Shown piece by piece: positions 16,347 to 24,935 of a stretch of 64,000 nt of DNA; position 1 is the stretch's first letter; each line of letters starts with the position of its first letter. The position numbers and the translations under genes were made by a program. Below the pieces are notes generated by a model, which saw nothing but the letters and a program-made list of their open reading frames with translations, was not told where the DNA came from and did no database searches. Origin of the DNA: Lysinibacillus parviboronicapiens (GTDB lineage: Bacteria > Bacillota > Bacilli > Bacillales_A > Planococcaceae); the NCBI RefSeq assembly GCF_003049575.1, contig NZ_PYWI01000001.1:62001-126000 (forward strand). The letters are read 5' to 3'.

Positions 16347-17540
16347 CTACATCGTTCCTTTTAGCATGCCGTCCCAGTACATGATCGGTAATAAATGTTT
16401 TTTCATAATATACATGCTCGTACGTTCAACTGCTTGGTTAAATGGCATAGATTCAGCAGGCTCTTTTGTATAGTCAAACTCTGCTAAAATTAACTTGTTG
16501 TAACCTGTTACAATTGGGCAAGATGAATAACCGTTATACGTTTTATCCATTATTTGATTGCGCATACAGGCTAGTACATTTTCGGCTACGACAGGCGCTT
16601 GCTTGCGAATGGCTGCTCCTGTTTTAGATGTTGGCAAGTTTGCACAGTCTCCAATACCGAATACGTTTGCATATTTTTTATGCTGCAATGTATACATATC
16701 CACATCTACCCAACCATTTTGATCAGCTAATGGGCTATTCGCGATAAATTTTGGTGCATTCATATAAGGTGTGACGTGAATCATGTCATACTTTACTTGC
16801 ACTATTGCACCGGTATCTAGATTTTCGAAGATAGCGATTTTTTCATCCGTTTTAATTTCGATTAAGTTACGGCGGAATCGTGCATCGATTTGTTTTCGTT
16901 CCACTACTTTTTCTAGCGCCTCACGGTATTTAAGTACATCGAAAATGGCTGAATTTGCTGAACCGAATACAACGTTCATATTTTGACGAACCCCCACTTT
17001 ACGGAAGTAATCTTCAGCTATATGCATAATTTTTTGTGGTGCACCACCGCATTTTACTGGTGAATTCGGGTGTGTAAATAATGCTGTACCCGATTTTAAA
17101 TTGCGAATAGTTTCCCATGTATAATCTACATGTTCAAATGAATAGTTACTGCAAACAGATTTTGTACCAAGCGCTTCTTTTAACCCTTTAATGGCACCCC
17201 AGTTAATTTCAATACCGCCTGCTACAACTAAGTAATCGTACGTAACAGATGTTTGATCTCCTAGGATGACTTCGTTTTGTTCAGGTTTAAATTTAAGCAC
17301 AGGTTGTTGAATCCATACTGCACCTTCGGGGATAATAGATTCCATTGAACGTTCAGAATCTTCTTTTTTAGCAGCGCCTCCACCAACTAGCGTCCATAGC
17401 GGCTGATAATAATGCTTAGATGCTGGATCTATAATCGCCACTTCATGGAAGAGGCTTTGCGATTTTCTTAATAAGCGAGCGGCAACAGAAATACCAGCTG
17501 TTCCCCCACCAACAATGACGACTTTGAAAGAATTTTTCAT
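16347..17540 (-). CDS. sqr: Sulfide:quinone oxidoreductase (type II-like FAD flavoprotein)
   Basis: 397 aa. The FAD-binding motif VVIVGGGTAGISVAARLL is at the N-terminus; a second nucleotide-like region and GIGDCANLPTSKTGAA near residue 300 bind FAD. Two cysteines, one in KSVCSNYS (about 130) and one in PVKCGGAPQK (about 162), are the redox pair typical of SQR; ordinary NADH dehydrogenases lack the CGGAPQK segment. It oxidises H2S at the membrane face, passing electrons to menaquinone. I chose the ATG at 17540, which has AAGGAAG just before it, over 17561, which has no ribosome site. It heads a six-gene operon that ends with the two-component system. Confidence 0.9.
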   Translation of the reverse strand: MKNSFKVVIVGGGTAGISVAARLLRKSQSLFHEVAIIDPASKHYYQPLWTLVGGGAAKKEDSERSMESIIPEGAVWIQQPVLKFKPEQNEVILGDQTSVTYDYLVVAGGIEINWGAIKGLKEALGTKSVCSNYSFEHVDYTWETIRNLKSGTALFTHPNSPVKCGGAPQKIMHIAEDYFRKVGVRQNMNVVFGSANSAIFDVLKYREALEKVVERKQIDARFRRNLIEIKTDEKIAIFENLDTGAIVQVKYDMIHVTPYMNAPKFIANSPLADQNGWVDVDMYTLQHKKYANVFGIGDCANLPTSKTGAAIRKQAPVVAENVLACMRNQIMDKTYNGYSSCPIVTGYNKLILAEFDYTKEPAESMPFNQAVERTSMYIMKKHLLPIMYWDGMLKGTM

Positions 17541-17587
17541 GCTTCTTCCTTCTTTCTGCATTTTTGTGTTGTGAAACTTACACTCTC

Positions 17588-17632
17588 ATCATAGTGAAAT
17601 CTATATTTCAAAAACATAGGGGTTTCCCCCTA
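17588..17632 (-). promoter_or_regulatory. sqr operon promoter with TAGGG-N6-CCCTA dyad
   Basis: The core TAGGGGTTTCCCCCTA (17617-17632) lies upstream of a -10 TATGAT (17588-17593, minus strand). Its centre is 34 bp from the -10 centre. The -35 hexamer (17611-17616, TGTTTT) is poor and abuts the dyad. This is the same architecture as at tauE-cyd. Confidence 0.65.
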
Positions 17633-17649
17633 AACAATGACTTGTTTTT

Positions 17650-17694
17650 TAGTGGAAAACCCCTAATTTTATTTATATTTATCTATATTAATAT
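17650..17694 (+). promoter_or_regulatory. cydDC promoter with a one-mismatch TAGGG-N6-CCCTA dyad
   Basis: TAGTGGAAAACCCCTA (17650-17665) differs from the other two by one base in the left half. The plus-strand -10-like TAATAT (17689-17694) has its centre 34 bp away, and a poor -35 (ATTTTA, 17666-17671) directly abuts the dyad. Other AT-rich -10 choices exist nearby (TATATT at 17684-17689), so the assignment rests on the spacing shared with the two other sites. Confidence 0.55.
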
Positions 17695-17715
17695 AAGAAG
17701 AAAGGAGCTGATACG

Positions 17716-19446
17716 ATGCATTCTTTACAAACATGGGCAGCGGCACATAAAGGGAAGCTGCTTGTCCTCTTTGTTTTATCTGTATTTTTAGGTGGCAGTA
17801 TCGTTCTACAAGGCTATAGCATTGTGCAAATTGTCAACCTTGTATTTATAGAACAAAGTCCTTTTTCATCTACACTTCGTTTTTTACTTTTATTATTTCT
17901 TGCTATTTTGTTACGCTTATTTACACAGTTTTGGCTAAATAGAATAGGTGGGACATTGGCTGAGCGTGTCAAAAATTCGATTCGCCAAGCATTGCTTCAG
18001 CATTGGACACAAAATGCAATGGAAGCGCAAATGACCACACAAACAGGTGAAAAGGTGACATTGTTAATTGATACAGTAGACCAATTAGAAAGTTACTACC
18101 GGGAATATATACCACAGGTCATCAAAACAACCGTCGTTCCACTCATGGTGTTAATCGCTGTCTTTATGACACATGCGGCAAGTGGCTGGATTATGCTGAT
18201 TACAGCCCCGTTTATTCCGTTAACGTATATCATCGTCGGCATGCAAACAAAAGCAAAAACCGAAGAACAATTAGTGGCGATGAATCGATTTTCTGGGAAA
18301 TTCCTTGATTTACTGCAAGGCCTTCAATCAATTCGCCTCTTTGGACAAAGTGATAAGCAAGAGGCAGTGCTAGCACAAAACAATAAAGGATTTATGGAAC
18401 GTACATTGTCCGTTTTAAAAATTGCCTTTGCTTCCACATTATTTATTGAATTAATAACAACATTAGGGGTCGGATTGGTCGCGCTCGAGATTGGCTTTCA
18501 AATGATTGTCTTTCAGTCGCTCACTTTTGCACCTGCATTTTTTGTTTTAACATTAGCACCTGAGTACTACAATTCCTTAAAAGAACTCGGCGCAGCCTTT
18601 CATACAGGTCGGGGAAGTTTAGGCGCGGTTTCCATTATTGAAGAGGCTATGCAAACAACCGCAACACCCGTGCATTGGGGCAAAGAGTCGATTGACGATA
18701 AACCACAGCTTTCCTTACAAAATGCAACATACCAATATGAAAATGGACCGCTCATTGGCCCAATTTCTCTTGATGTAAAACCTGGGGAAATGGTTGCTTT
18801 AATCGGTCCAACTGGTCACGGTAAAACAACGATTTTAAATATGCTGTCAAGTATGGTGGAATTATCTAACGGTGCGGTTATAATTGATGGTAAACCGCGC
18901 ACACAACTGTCAGAGCAAGATTGGTATCGTCAAATGAGCTATATTTCGCAACATCCATATGTATTTGCTGGTACGCTTCGAGATAATATTCGAATGGGGC
19001 TTTTTGCTACTGATGAGGAGATTTATGAAGCATTGCATAAAGCACAACTCACATCTTGGCTGGACACATTGTCTGAACAATTAGACACAAACATCGGTGA
19101 AGGTGGACGTGGATTATCTGGTGGCGAAAAACAACGCGTCGCTATTGCTCGTGCTTTTTTAAAGAACCCAGCAATTTTATTTTTCGATGAACCAACTGCC
19201 GGACTGGATGTGTTAACAGAGCAACTGCTCACACAAGCGATGTATACATTCCGTCAACATGCAACCGTCATTACGGTCGCACATCGATTCGAGAGCATTC
19301 AGCATGCTGATATATTATATATTATTGAAAATGGTCAAGTTAGCGTGAGCGGCACACATGCACAATTAGCATCTCACCCGTTTTACGAATATATGAAGAA
19401 AAGAGGTACGTATCATGAAAGCACTTATTCAGATGATTTTACATGA
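17716..19446 (+). CDS. cydD: Thiol-reductant ABC exporter subunit CydD
   Basis: 576 aa: an exporter-type membrane domain with six helices (about 1-310), then an ATPase with Walker A GPTGHGKTT, signature LSGGEKQRVA and Walker B ILFFDEPTAG. CydDC exports cysteine and glutathione-type thiols and is needed to assemble cytochrome bd. The start follows AAAGGAG by 9 bases. It is divergent from sqr, sharing a 175-base control region with two dyads, and overlaps cydC by 32 bases. Separation of cydDC from cydAB by the sulfide operon is unusual relative to B. subtilis, where cydABCD are together. Confidence 0.9.
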   Translation: MHSLQTWAAAHKGKLLVLFVLSVFLGGSIVLQGYSIVQIVNLVFIEQSPFSSTLRFLLLLFLAILLRLFTQFWLNRIGGTLAERVKNSIRQALLQHWTQNAMEAQMTTQTGEKVTLLIDTVDQLESYYREYIPQVIKTTVVPLMVLIAVFMTHAASGWIMLITAPFIPLTYIIVGMQTKAKTEEQLVAMNRFSGKFLDLLQGLQSIRLFGQSDKQEAVLAQNNKGFMERTLSVLKIAFASTLFIELITTLGVGLVALEIGFQMIVFQSLTFAPAFFVLTLAPEYYNSLKELGAAFHTGRGSLGAVSIIEEAMQTTATPVHWGKESIDDKPQLSLQNATYQYENGPLIGPISLDVKPGEMVALIGPTGHGKTTILNMLSSMVELSNGAVIIDGKPRTQLSEQDWYRQMSYISQHPYVFAGTLRDNIRMGLFATDEEIYEALHKAQLTSWLDTLSEQLDTNIGEGGRGLSGGEKQRVAIARAFLKNPAILFFDEPTAGLDVLTEQLLTQAMYTFRQHATVITVAHRFESIQHADILYIIENGQVSVSGTHAQLASHPFYEYMKKRGTYHESTYSDDFT

Positions 19447-21100
19447 TAAAAAAGATGTGCTACTTGCGATGACTGCTGGTACAATTAGCGGTCTTACAGC
19501 AGTCGCATTATTTGCACAGAGTGGCTTTCTCATTTCAAAAGCTGCTCTCATGCCTCCTTTCTATATCATTTTGATTTTAACGGCATTTTTAAAGCTTTTT
19601 GGTGTCGCCAAATCCGCTAGTAAATATGCCGAACGCTATATTTCACACCGTGTTACCTTTCGCTTTATAAGTGCTGTACGCATGCGCTTTTTTAAAAAGC
19701 TAGTACCGCAAACAAACTTATTATATGCATACAAAAGTGGCGATTTATTAAATCGGATTACGAGTGACGTGGATCTATTGCAACATTTTTTCTTAAGGGT
19801 CATCTATCCACCGTTTATTGCGCTATTTGTTTTTTTCGCAACGATTCTTTTTACACTGTGGTTTTCACCGTGGCTAGCACTGATTTTGATGATGGGCTTT
19901 ATATTCACAAGTACAGTCGTCCCTGCAATTTTGATTTATCAAAAATCGAATACAACTGTGCCAGTCAAAAATGCATTTACAAATGAAGCAGCGGAATATT
20001 TATACGGTTACCGTGATTTACAGCTACATTACCAATTAGCAACGAAGGAACAGTCGTTACAAATCATAAGTACAGATTATTCACGACTAAAAAAACAAGA
20101 GCTAAATCGTGAACAAAGCATATATTTTTGGAATCAGTTCATTTCTTTATTAACGGCGTTTTTCATCGTCAGTGTAGGAGCCTATTTCGTTTCCATCGGT
20201 ACTTTAGATGGTTTATACCTTGCGATGCTAGTATTAGTGGCATTAACAGTGTTTGAATCGGCTATCCCACTTGCGATGCTACCTAGTCATTATAAAAATG
20301 CTCAAGAAGCGACCGCGCGATTAGATGCGATTGCACCACCCGCTTCTCCTACTGAGCGTATGCCATTAGTAAGCAATAAGCCATTGCACATTACATGTGA
20401 AAATGTATCTTATACGTATCAAAACACATTGCATTCTGCTGTTTTACATGTCAATTGTACAATCGCCGCAGGTGAAAAAGTAGCGATTGTCGGTCCAAGT
20501 GGCTCTGGCAAATCCACATTATTTCAACTGCTTATTCATGAGCTCAAGCCGATTAGTGGCGAGATTTTTATAAATGAGCAGCCGATGCGCTCTATCGATG
20601 AGCAGGAACTTTGGGCACAAATGAGTATTCAATTACAGCATAATCACTTTTTCTCTGGCACCCTTCGAGAAAATTTACTACTGGCAAAACCAAACGCGAC
20701 AGATGAAGAATTACAGCAAGTGCTCGACCAAGTATTTATTACGAAATCATTAACTGCTATTGTATATGAAAAAGGCGGCAATTTATCAGGAGGCGAAAAA
20801 CAACGCCTGGCCTTTGCACGTGTCCTACTAAAAAATAGTGACCTTTGGCTGTTAGATGAACCATTCACGAGTGTAGATGCTCAAACCGAGGTGCATTTAT
20901 TTAATACTTTACTCACGAAAGGAAAAGATAAAACAATTGTCCTAATTACACATAAGCTAATAGATTTAGCAAAAATGGACCGCATCTTCGTGCTGAATAA
21001 TGGCACACTAGCAGAAAGTGGGACATTTGATCAATTGCTTACACAGCGCGGCCTTTTTTATACGATGTATATGCAACAAATACGTTGTGATAAAAAATGA
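19415..21100 (+). CDS. cydC: Thiol-reductant ABC exporter subunit CydC
   Basis: 561 aa, same fold as CydD: six membrane helices, Walker A GPSGSGKST, signature LSGGEKQRLAFA, Walker B LWLLDEPFTS, and the H-loop ITHKL. It forms a heterodimer with CydD. The start lies inside the cydD 3' end with AAGAGG upstream. A degraded methyltransferase gene begins three bases past the stop. Confidence 0.9.
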   Translation: MKALIQMILHDKKDVLLAMTAGTISGLTAVALFAQSGFLISKAALMPPFYIILILTAFLKLFGVAKSASKYAERYISHRVTFRFISAVRMRFFKKLVPQTNLLYAYKSGDLLNRITSDVDLLQHFFLRVIYPPFIALFVFFATILFTLWFSPWLALILMMGFIFTSTVVPAILIYQKSNTTVPVKNAFTNEAAEYLYGYRDLQLHYQLATKEQSLQIISTDYSRLKKQELNREQSIYFWNQFISLLTAFFIVSVGAYFVSIGTLDGLYLAMLVLVALTVFESAIPLAMLPSHYKNAQEATARLDAIAPPASPTERMPLVSNKPLHITCENVSYTYQNTLHSAVLHVNCTIAAGEKVAIVGPSGSGKSTLFQLLIHELKPISGEIFINEQPMRSIDEQELWAQMSIQLQHNHFFSGTLRENLLLAKPNATDEELQQVLDQVFITKSLTAIVYEKGGNLSGGEKQRLAFARVLLKNSDLWLLDEPFTSVDAQTEVHLFNTLLTKGKDKTIVLITHKLIDLAKMDRIFVLNNGTLAESGTFDQLLTQRGLFYTMYMQQIRCDKK

Positions 21101-21102
21101 CT

Positions 21103-21366
21103 ATGTGGGATCAACGCTTTAAACAATAGGAATATGTATACGGATTAGAAGCAAATAAAATTATATGAGAACAGTCTGACCGTTTTCCAACGGGCTCTAC
21201 TATTATATGAAGACCAATAGCTCGCTTACGATACAGGTGGTCTCAAAGATGTAGAATGGCTTTACATGGACACGATGTATTAGCATGGGCAACAGCTATT
21301 CCCATGGTGCATTTCTTTATAGGTGAAGCAACATGCTATGTTGTGCAAGTAATAGTGAAAAAGTAA
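21103..21366 (+). pseudogene. Degraded class I SAM methyltransferase (TehB-like)
   Basis: Begins MWDQRFKQ then a stop; one frame on it continues EYVYGLEANK, together the usual start of TehB-like methyltransferases (MWDxRF..EEYVYGxExN). The end YVVQVIVKK before the TAA at 21364 matches the family's last strand. The whole is 264 bases, under half of a normal gene (about 590), with several frame breaks, so internal deletions have occurred. Recognition rests on the two ends only. Confidence 0.45.
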
Positions 21367-21413
21367 AACAGCTTTTGTAAGTCGTAGCACTTCATATAAT
21401 CGAGGATGAATTG

Positions 21414-21447
21414 AAAGGATGAGGCATCTGCTCATCCTTTTAATTTT
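21414..21447 (+). terminator. Terminator after cydDC and the methyltransferase remnant
   Basis: AAAGGATGAG-gcatctg-CTCATCCTTT followed by TAATTTT: a perfect 10-bp stem. It probably ends the cydDC transcript. Confidence 0.8.
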
Positions 21448-21574
21448 GTTGTGGTTTACACGATGGGGTTACTTGGGTCTGCTGGTTTTGACTGGATAGC
21501 CCCACGTTTTGCTCGTTCGTCCAAGCACTTTTGACCGTTGATGATGACCAATTTCGCTCAATCTAGACAGTTTA

Positions 21575-21705
21575 TCATTCCACCACTTCAACAATCACCT
21601 TTGCCTCTAGCTGATATTTTTCGTCCTGCTCCACTTCGATGACAAAGGCCGTTCGCTCCATTAATTTCATGTTGTTCAAGTTAGCTAAGGTAATGAAATT
21701 TATTC
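21575..21705 (-). pseudogene. Short C-terminal gene fragment of unknown origin
   Basis: Between two in-frame stops the minus strand reads ITLANLNNMKLMERTAFVIE and then about 20 residues ending EAKVIVEVVE. It looks protein-like, but there is no ribosome site or plausible start. I do not recognise the family. It sits among other gene remnants. Low confidence. Confidence 0.25.
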
Positions 21706-21791
21706 AAAATGCTGTGATGATTAGATTTGTTAACTCATTAGCTACTTTAAATTTTTTAGCATAAGTACCCCATTTTATCGGAATTTCTACA

Positions 21792-21941
21792 ATGACCTAT
21801 ATTTTCGTAGTAATTCCCCTCCTATTTGTGTATACATTCCCACGATTTATTAAGGCAATTCCAGCACCACTTATAGCAATCTTTAAAAAACAGCCTTTAT
21901 TTATAATCAATAATGTTTGGTTGCCGACATTGTTGTTATAA
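21792..21941 (+). pseudogene. Fragment of a SulP-type anion permease
   Basis: The plus strand reads MTYIFVVIPLLFVYTFPRFI and then KAIPAPLIAI, close to the SulP/SLC26 helix pattern 'YLFPRxTKAxPSPLxAI'. It is followed by a looser NNVWLPTLL. Only about 50 codons remain out of about 500, so it is a relic. Its presence beside a sulfide/cyd region may be coincidental. Confidence 0.45.
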
Positions 21942-22059
21942 ATTTTTATTTTAATCGACAACAACTTTTTATGTTAATTGAAAATAAGCTGGTAAATCAT
22001 TTACAGATTCAAACTTTATGTGTGCGTTACATCAAGTGAAAATTTTTCCATCAAATGGA

Positions 22060-22110
22060 TTGACAATTTTTATATCACGTTGTATGGTTAGTTACACAAC
22101 CAACTAACCA
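22060..22110 (+). promoter_or_regulatory. ytrA-like operon promoter with a TGGTTAGTT/AACTAACCA operator
   Basis: The -35 TTGACA (22060-22065) and -10 TATGGT (22083-22088) are 17 bp apart. A perfect 9-bp inverted repeat, TGGTTAGTT (22085-22093) and AACTAACCA (22102-22110), overlaps the -10 and start site. This placement is right for a repressor, and the GntR/YtrA-type regulator is encoded directly downstream. Self-repression is inferred. Confidence 0.7.
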
Positions 22111-22129
22111 ATGAACTAGGAGGTGTATT

Positions 22130-22489
22130 GTGAGCTATTCGTTAAGCAATGAAAAGCCTATTTTCCAACAAATTCGTGAACGCATTGAGGATGCTATTCT
22201 CGATGAACTGTTACAGCCTGAAGATCGCATTCCATCAACAAATGAATTTGCCAAAGAATATCAAATCAACCCTGCTACAGCAGGAAAGGGCGTGAACGAA
22301 TTAGTGGATAAGGGTGTGATTTATAAAAAACGTGGCGTCGGTATGTTTGTCAGTACTGATGCGCGAAAGATATTAATTGCTGAGCGGAAAGAAAGTTTTT
22401 TTGCCCAGCATATTGAACCACTGAAAAAAGAAGCCACAAGATTAGGCATCTCACATGAAGAATTACAAAATATGTTACAAAGGGGATAA
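22130..22489 (+). CDS. GntR-family transcriptional regulator, YtrA subfamily
   Basis: 119 aa. A winged helix-turn-helix (about 10-75, with IFQQIRERIEDAILDELLQP and then EYQINPATAGKGVNELVDKG) is followed by a short two-helix dimerisation tail. Small size and lack of a ligand domain place it in the YtrA group, which represses its own ABC transporter operon and is relieved by wall-active antibiotics in B. subtilis. GTG start with AGGAGGTG upstream. It is followed by an ABC ATPase after three bases. Confidence 0.9.
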   Translation: MSYSLSNEKPIFQQIRERIEDAILDELLQPEDRIPSTNEFAKEYQINPATAGKGVNELVDKGVIYKKRGVGMFVSTDARKILIAERKESFFAQHIEPLKKEATRLGISHEELQNMLQRG

Positions 22490-22492
22490 CTT

Positions 22493-23359
22493 ATGATGAT
22501 TAAAGTAAGTAATGTAAGTAAATCGTATAAGCACAAGCAGGCGTTAAAAAATGTCTCGTTTACGATTGAAGGTCCGAAAATCATTGGTTTCTTAGGTCAT
22601 AACGGTGCTGGAAAAACGACCTTCTTAAATCTGTTAGCAGGACTCATTGTTCCATCTAACGGAAGTGTTTGTGTGAATGGAGAAAATGTCTTTAATGCCC
22701 CATCTATTTTACGTGACATTTGCTTTGTTGCAGAGAGTGGTAATTTTCAAGAGGAAATGACGATTGCTCAAAGCTTAAAAGCCAATAGCTTCTTTTATCC
22801 AAAATGGGATGAAAATCTTGCTTTAGAGCTACTACAGGTATTTGCGCTTAATCCAAAAGACAAAGTGCGCAGTCTGTCGAAGGGAATGGTCTCGGCACTG
22901 GGTATTATTACAGGGTTTGCAAGCAATGCCGCCATCACGATTTTTGATGAACCTTATATCGGGCTAGATGTAGCCGGACGTAATACATTTTATGATTTAT
23001 TAATTGAACAGCAGTCTGATAATCCAAGATTATTTATCTTGTCAACGCATTTAATTGATGAAGCAAGTGCGTTGTTTGAGGAAATCCTTATCCTTCACGA
23101 AGGACAATTACTACTTCAAAAAACGGCGGATGAATGGCATCAGCATATTGTCGCTGTGAAAGGTGGCGCTCTTGATGTCGAGCAGGCAACTGCTGGTTTA
23201 GAGGTTATTTACCAGCATTCGTTCATGCAGGAAATGACCGCCGTAGTCTACGCCAATGGCCGCACGATCGAAGGCAACAATATTACACGTGAAAGTGTTT
23301 CTCTACAAGACATGTTGGTGTATTTAAGTAAACAGCAGAAAGCGAGGGTAATTGTATGA
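22493..23359 (+). CDS. ABC transporter ATP-binding protein (YtrB-like)
   Basis: 288 aa. Walker A GHNGAGKTT, Walker B AITIFDEPYIGLD and the H-loop LSTHL are clear. The signature loop reads LSKGMVSALG in place of LSGGQ, the variant usual in this YtrB/YhcH-type group. The C-terminal 70 residues are an extra beta domain. Overlaps the permease gene by four bases. It drives the membrane partner encoded next; the substrate is unknown, and a response to cell-wall stress is inferred from the YtrA-type regulator. Confidence 0.85.
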   Translation: MMIKVSNVSKSYKHKQALKNVSFTIEGPKIIGFLGHNGAGKTTFLNLLAGLIVPSNGSVCVNGENVFNAPSILRDICFVAESGNFQEEMTIAQSLKANSFFYPKWDENLALELLQVFALNPKDKVRSLSKGMVSALGIITGFASNAAITIFDEPYIGLDVAGRNTFYDLLIEQQSDNPRLFILSTHLIDEASALFEEILILHEGQLLLQKTADEWHQHIVAVKGGALDVEQATAGLEVIYQHSFMQEMTAVVYANGRTIEGNNITRESVSLQDMLVYLSKQQKARVIV

Positions 23360-24051
23360 ATACAGTAAAGGGGAGCTTTTATGTATTATTTCAAAGCTAT
23401 AAAAAGAAAAATATTATATTCTGGAGTATTTTATTTTCCATTGTTTTACTGTCATTTTTCTTAGACACCTTTTTTGGTAAGTATATTTCCTTTGTCATCA
23501 CGATTTCTATACCTGTCTATATTTTTTATAGTACGATGGGCGCTAAAATATTAAATAGAACCATGCCATATTTTTTAAAGCTTGGTTTAAGTCGTTGGCA
23601 ATATCTATGCAATGTTGGACTTTTTTTCATCGTGTGGAGCATTGCAGGAGCGCTCATTATTACTTGCACCCATACAATGATTACCTACTTTTCTGACCTA
23701 TTGCATATTAAAGATACGATCATTATTCATCCTATTCAATTCTTTGAAAATGCCCAGTCATTTTTACTAACGATTACTTTAGACACAGTGTTACTATTAT
23801 TTTTCCTTCTTTCTGGACTTTTATTAAATGTTGTCTTTTATCGTTTAGGCACACTAGGTGGCTATAGTTTTATAGGATTGCTGGCATTGATTCCGATTGT
23901 CATGGTGATTTTCGAATGGTACCTCCCACTGTATAATCTGCTATCAGAGGCTTCTGTTTATGTCCTATTAAGTAGTTTACTAGGTATTAGTATTCTGCTC
24001 TATACAGTAATTACAAGTGCTATGTATAAGGCATCAGCGAATCCAGCCTAA
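23356..24051 (+). CDS. ABC transporter permease, six-helix (YtrC-like)
   Basis: 231 aa with six hydrophobic helices and short loops, no catalytic motif. Position directly after the ATPase (ATGA overlap) makes it the membrane partner. Residues about 35-75 (SFFLDTFFGKYISFVITISI) form the first helical pair. Low similarity between permeases of this type prevents a specific name. Confidence 0.75.
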   Translation: MNTVKGSFYVLFQSYKKKNIIFWSILFSIVLLSFFLDTFFGKYISFVITISIPVYIFYSTMGAKILNRTMPYFLKLGLSRWQYLCNVGLFFIVWSIAGALIITCTHTMITYFSDLLHIKDTIIIHPIQFFENAQSFLLTITLDTVLLLFFLLSGLLLNVVFYRLGTLGGYSFIGLLALIPIVMVIFEWYLPLYNLLSEASVYVLLSSLLGISILLYTVITSAMYKASANPA

Positions 24052-24115
24052 ATCTAATTATATTATCATAAGATGTACGGATATAAGAAATTCAGCATCG
24101 AAAGGAATCCATGAA

Positions 24116-24823
24116 ATGAACAAAAAGATTACCTTTAAACTTATAGGTTTGGAATTACTGTTAATATTTTTCTATGTTTTCAACGGTGCTTATGTATCCA
24201 TTCAGCAACCTTCTAGCCCGTTTTTACAATTTGCCCTGTTGATACCATTAGCACTTGGACTCCTACTATATATTGCTTCGAAAAAAATGTGGCGTAATTA
24301 TTTCTTTGCCCCTATCAACAAAGATTATATTTTCATATGTAGTCCACTTTTGCTCGTTTTATGTATTATTTTCATCAGTACGAAGGGCTTAAATTTCGAA
24401 TCCTTTAGCGATTTACTGTTAATGTTTATCATGCAAATGTTCGTCGTTGCATTTATTGAAGAAACAGTTTTCAGAGGAATCATGCTTCGAATATTATTAG
24501 CTAAGGGTACTTTTACCGCTGTATGGATCTCTAGCATACTTTTTGCTGTAACACATGCCTTACAGCTAATAGCCGGACAATCAGTTGAAGATACTATCAT
24601 ACAGATTATATACGCATTACTGGTAGGTCTTGTTCTCTCTTTACTCATACTAGATGGTCAATCTATTATACTGACGATTCTATTTCATGGCCTCAATAAT
24701 TTCTTCAACTTTATGGGTAATGAAGAAGGTTCAATGCTGATGGCATATATCATTATTTCTGTACTAGTTGTCTATATGATATTCCTATGGAAGCGCGTAA
24801 AGAAAAAAGTACCTAAACACTAA
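24116..24823 (+). CDS. CPBP-family intramembrane metalloprotease
   Basis: 235 aa, about seven helices. Motif 1 EETVFRGIMLRIL (Glu-Glu-x3-Arg, about 120-132), motif 2 FAVTHAL and motif 3 HGLNNFFN carry the glutamates and histidines of the Abi/CPBP glutamic-type membrane protease. The ATG at 24116 has AAAGGA ten bases upstream. Such proteins are found with bacteriocin immunity and ABC transporters; here it follows the YtrA-type operon by 64 bases, and a role in peptide antibiotic tolerance is possible but unproven. Confidence 0.85.
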   Translation: MNKKITFKLIGLELLLIFFYVFNGAYVSIQQPSSPFLQFALLIPLALGLLLYIASKKMWRNYFFAPINKDYIFICSPLLLVLCIIFISTKGLNFESFSDLLLMFIMQMFVVAFIEETVFRGIMLRILLAKGTFTAVWISSILFAVTHALQLIAGQSVEDTIIQIIYALLVGLVLSLLILDGQSIILTILFHGLNNFFNFMGNEEGSMLMAYIIISVLVVYMIFLWKRVKKKVPKH

Positions 24824-24830
24824 TGAAATG

Positions 24831-24873
24831 AAAACAGCCAAGTCAGCTCAATTTAGCACTTGGCTGTTTTTAT
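24831..24873. terminator. Bidirectional terminator between the CPBP and YjiH-type genes
   Basis: AAAACAGCCAAGT and ACTTGGCTGTTTT are perfectly complementary over 13 bp around a 14-base loop, with T runs on both strands. It serves the convergent genes on either side. Confidence 0.85.
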
Positions 24874-24935
24874 TGGTGTAACCACTAAAAAAGCAACTGC
24901 TTACATTCATAAGATGTAAACAATTGCCGTTAAGA

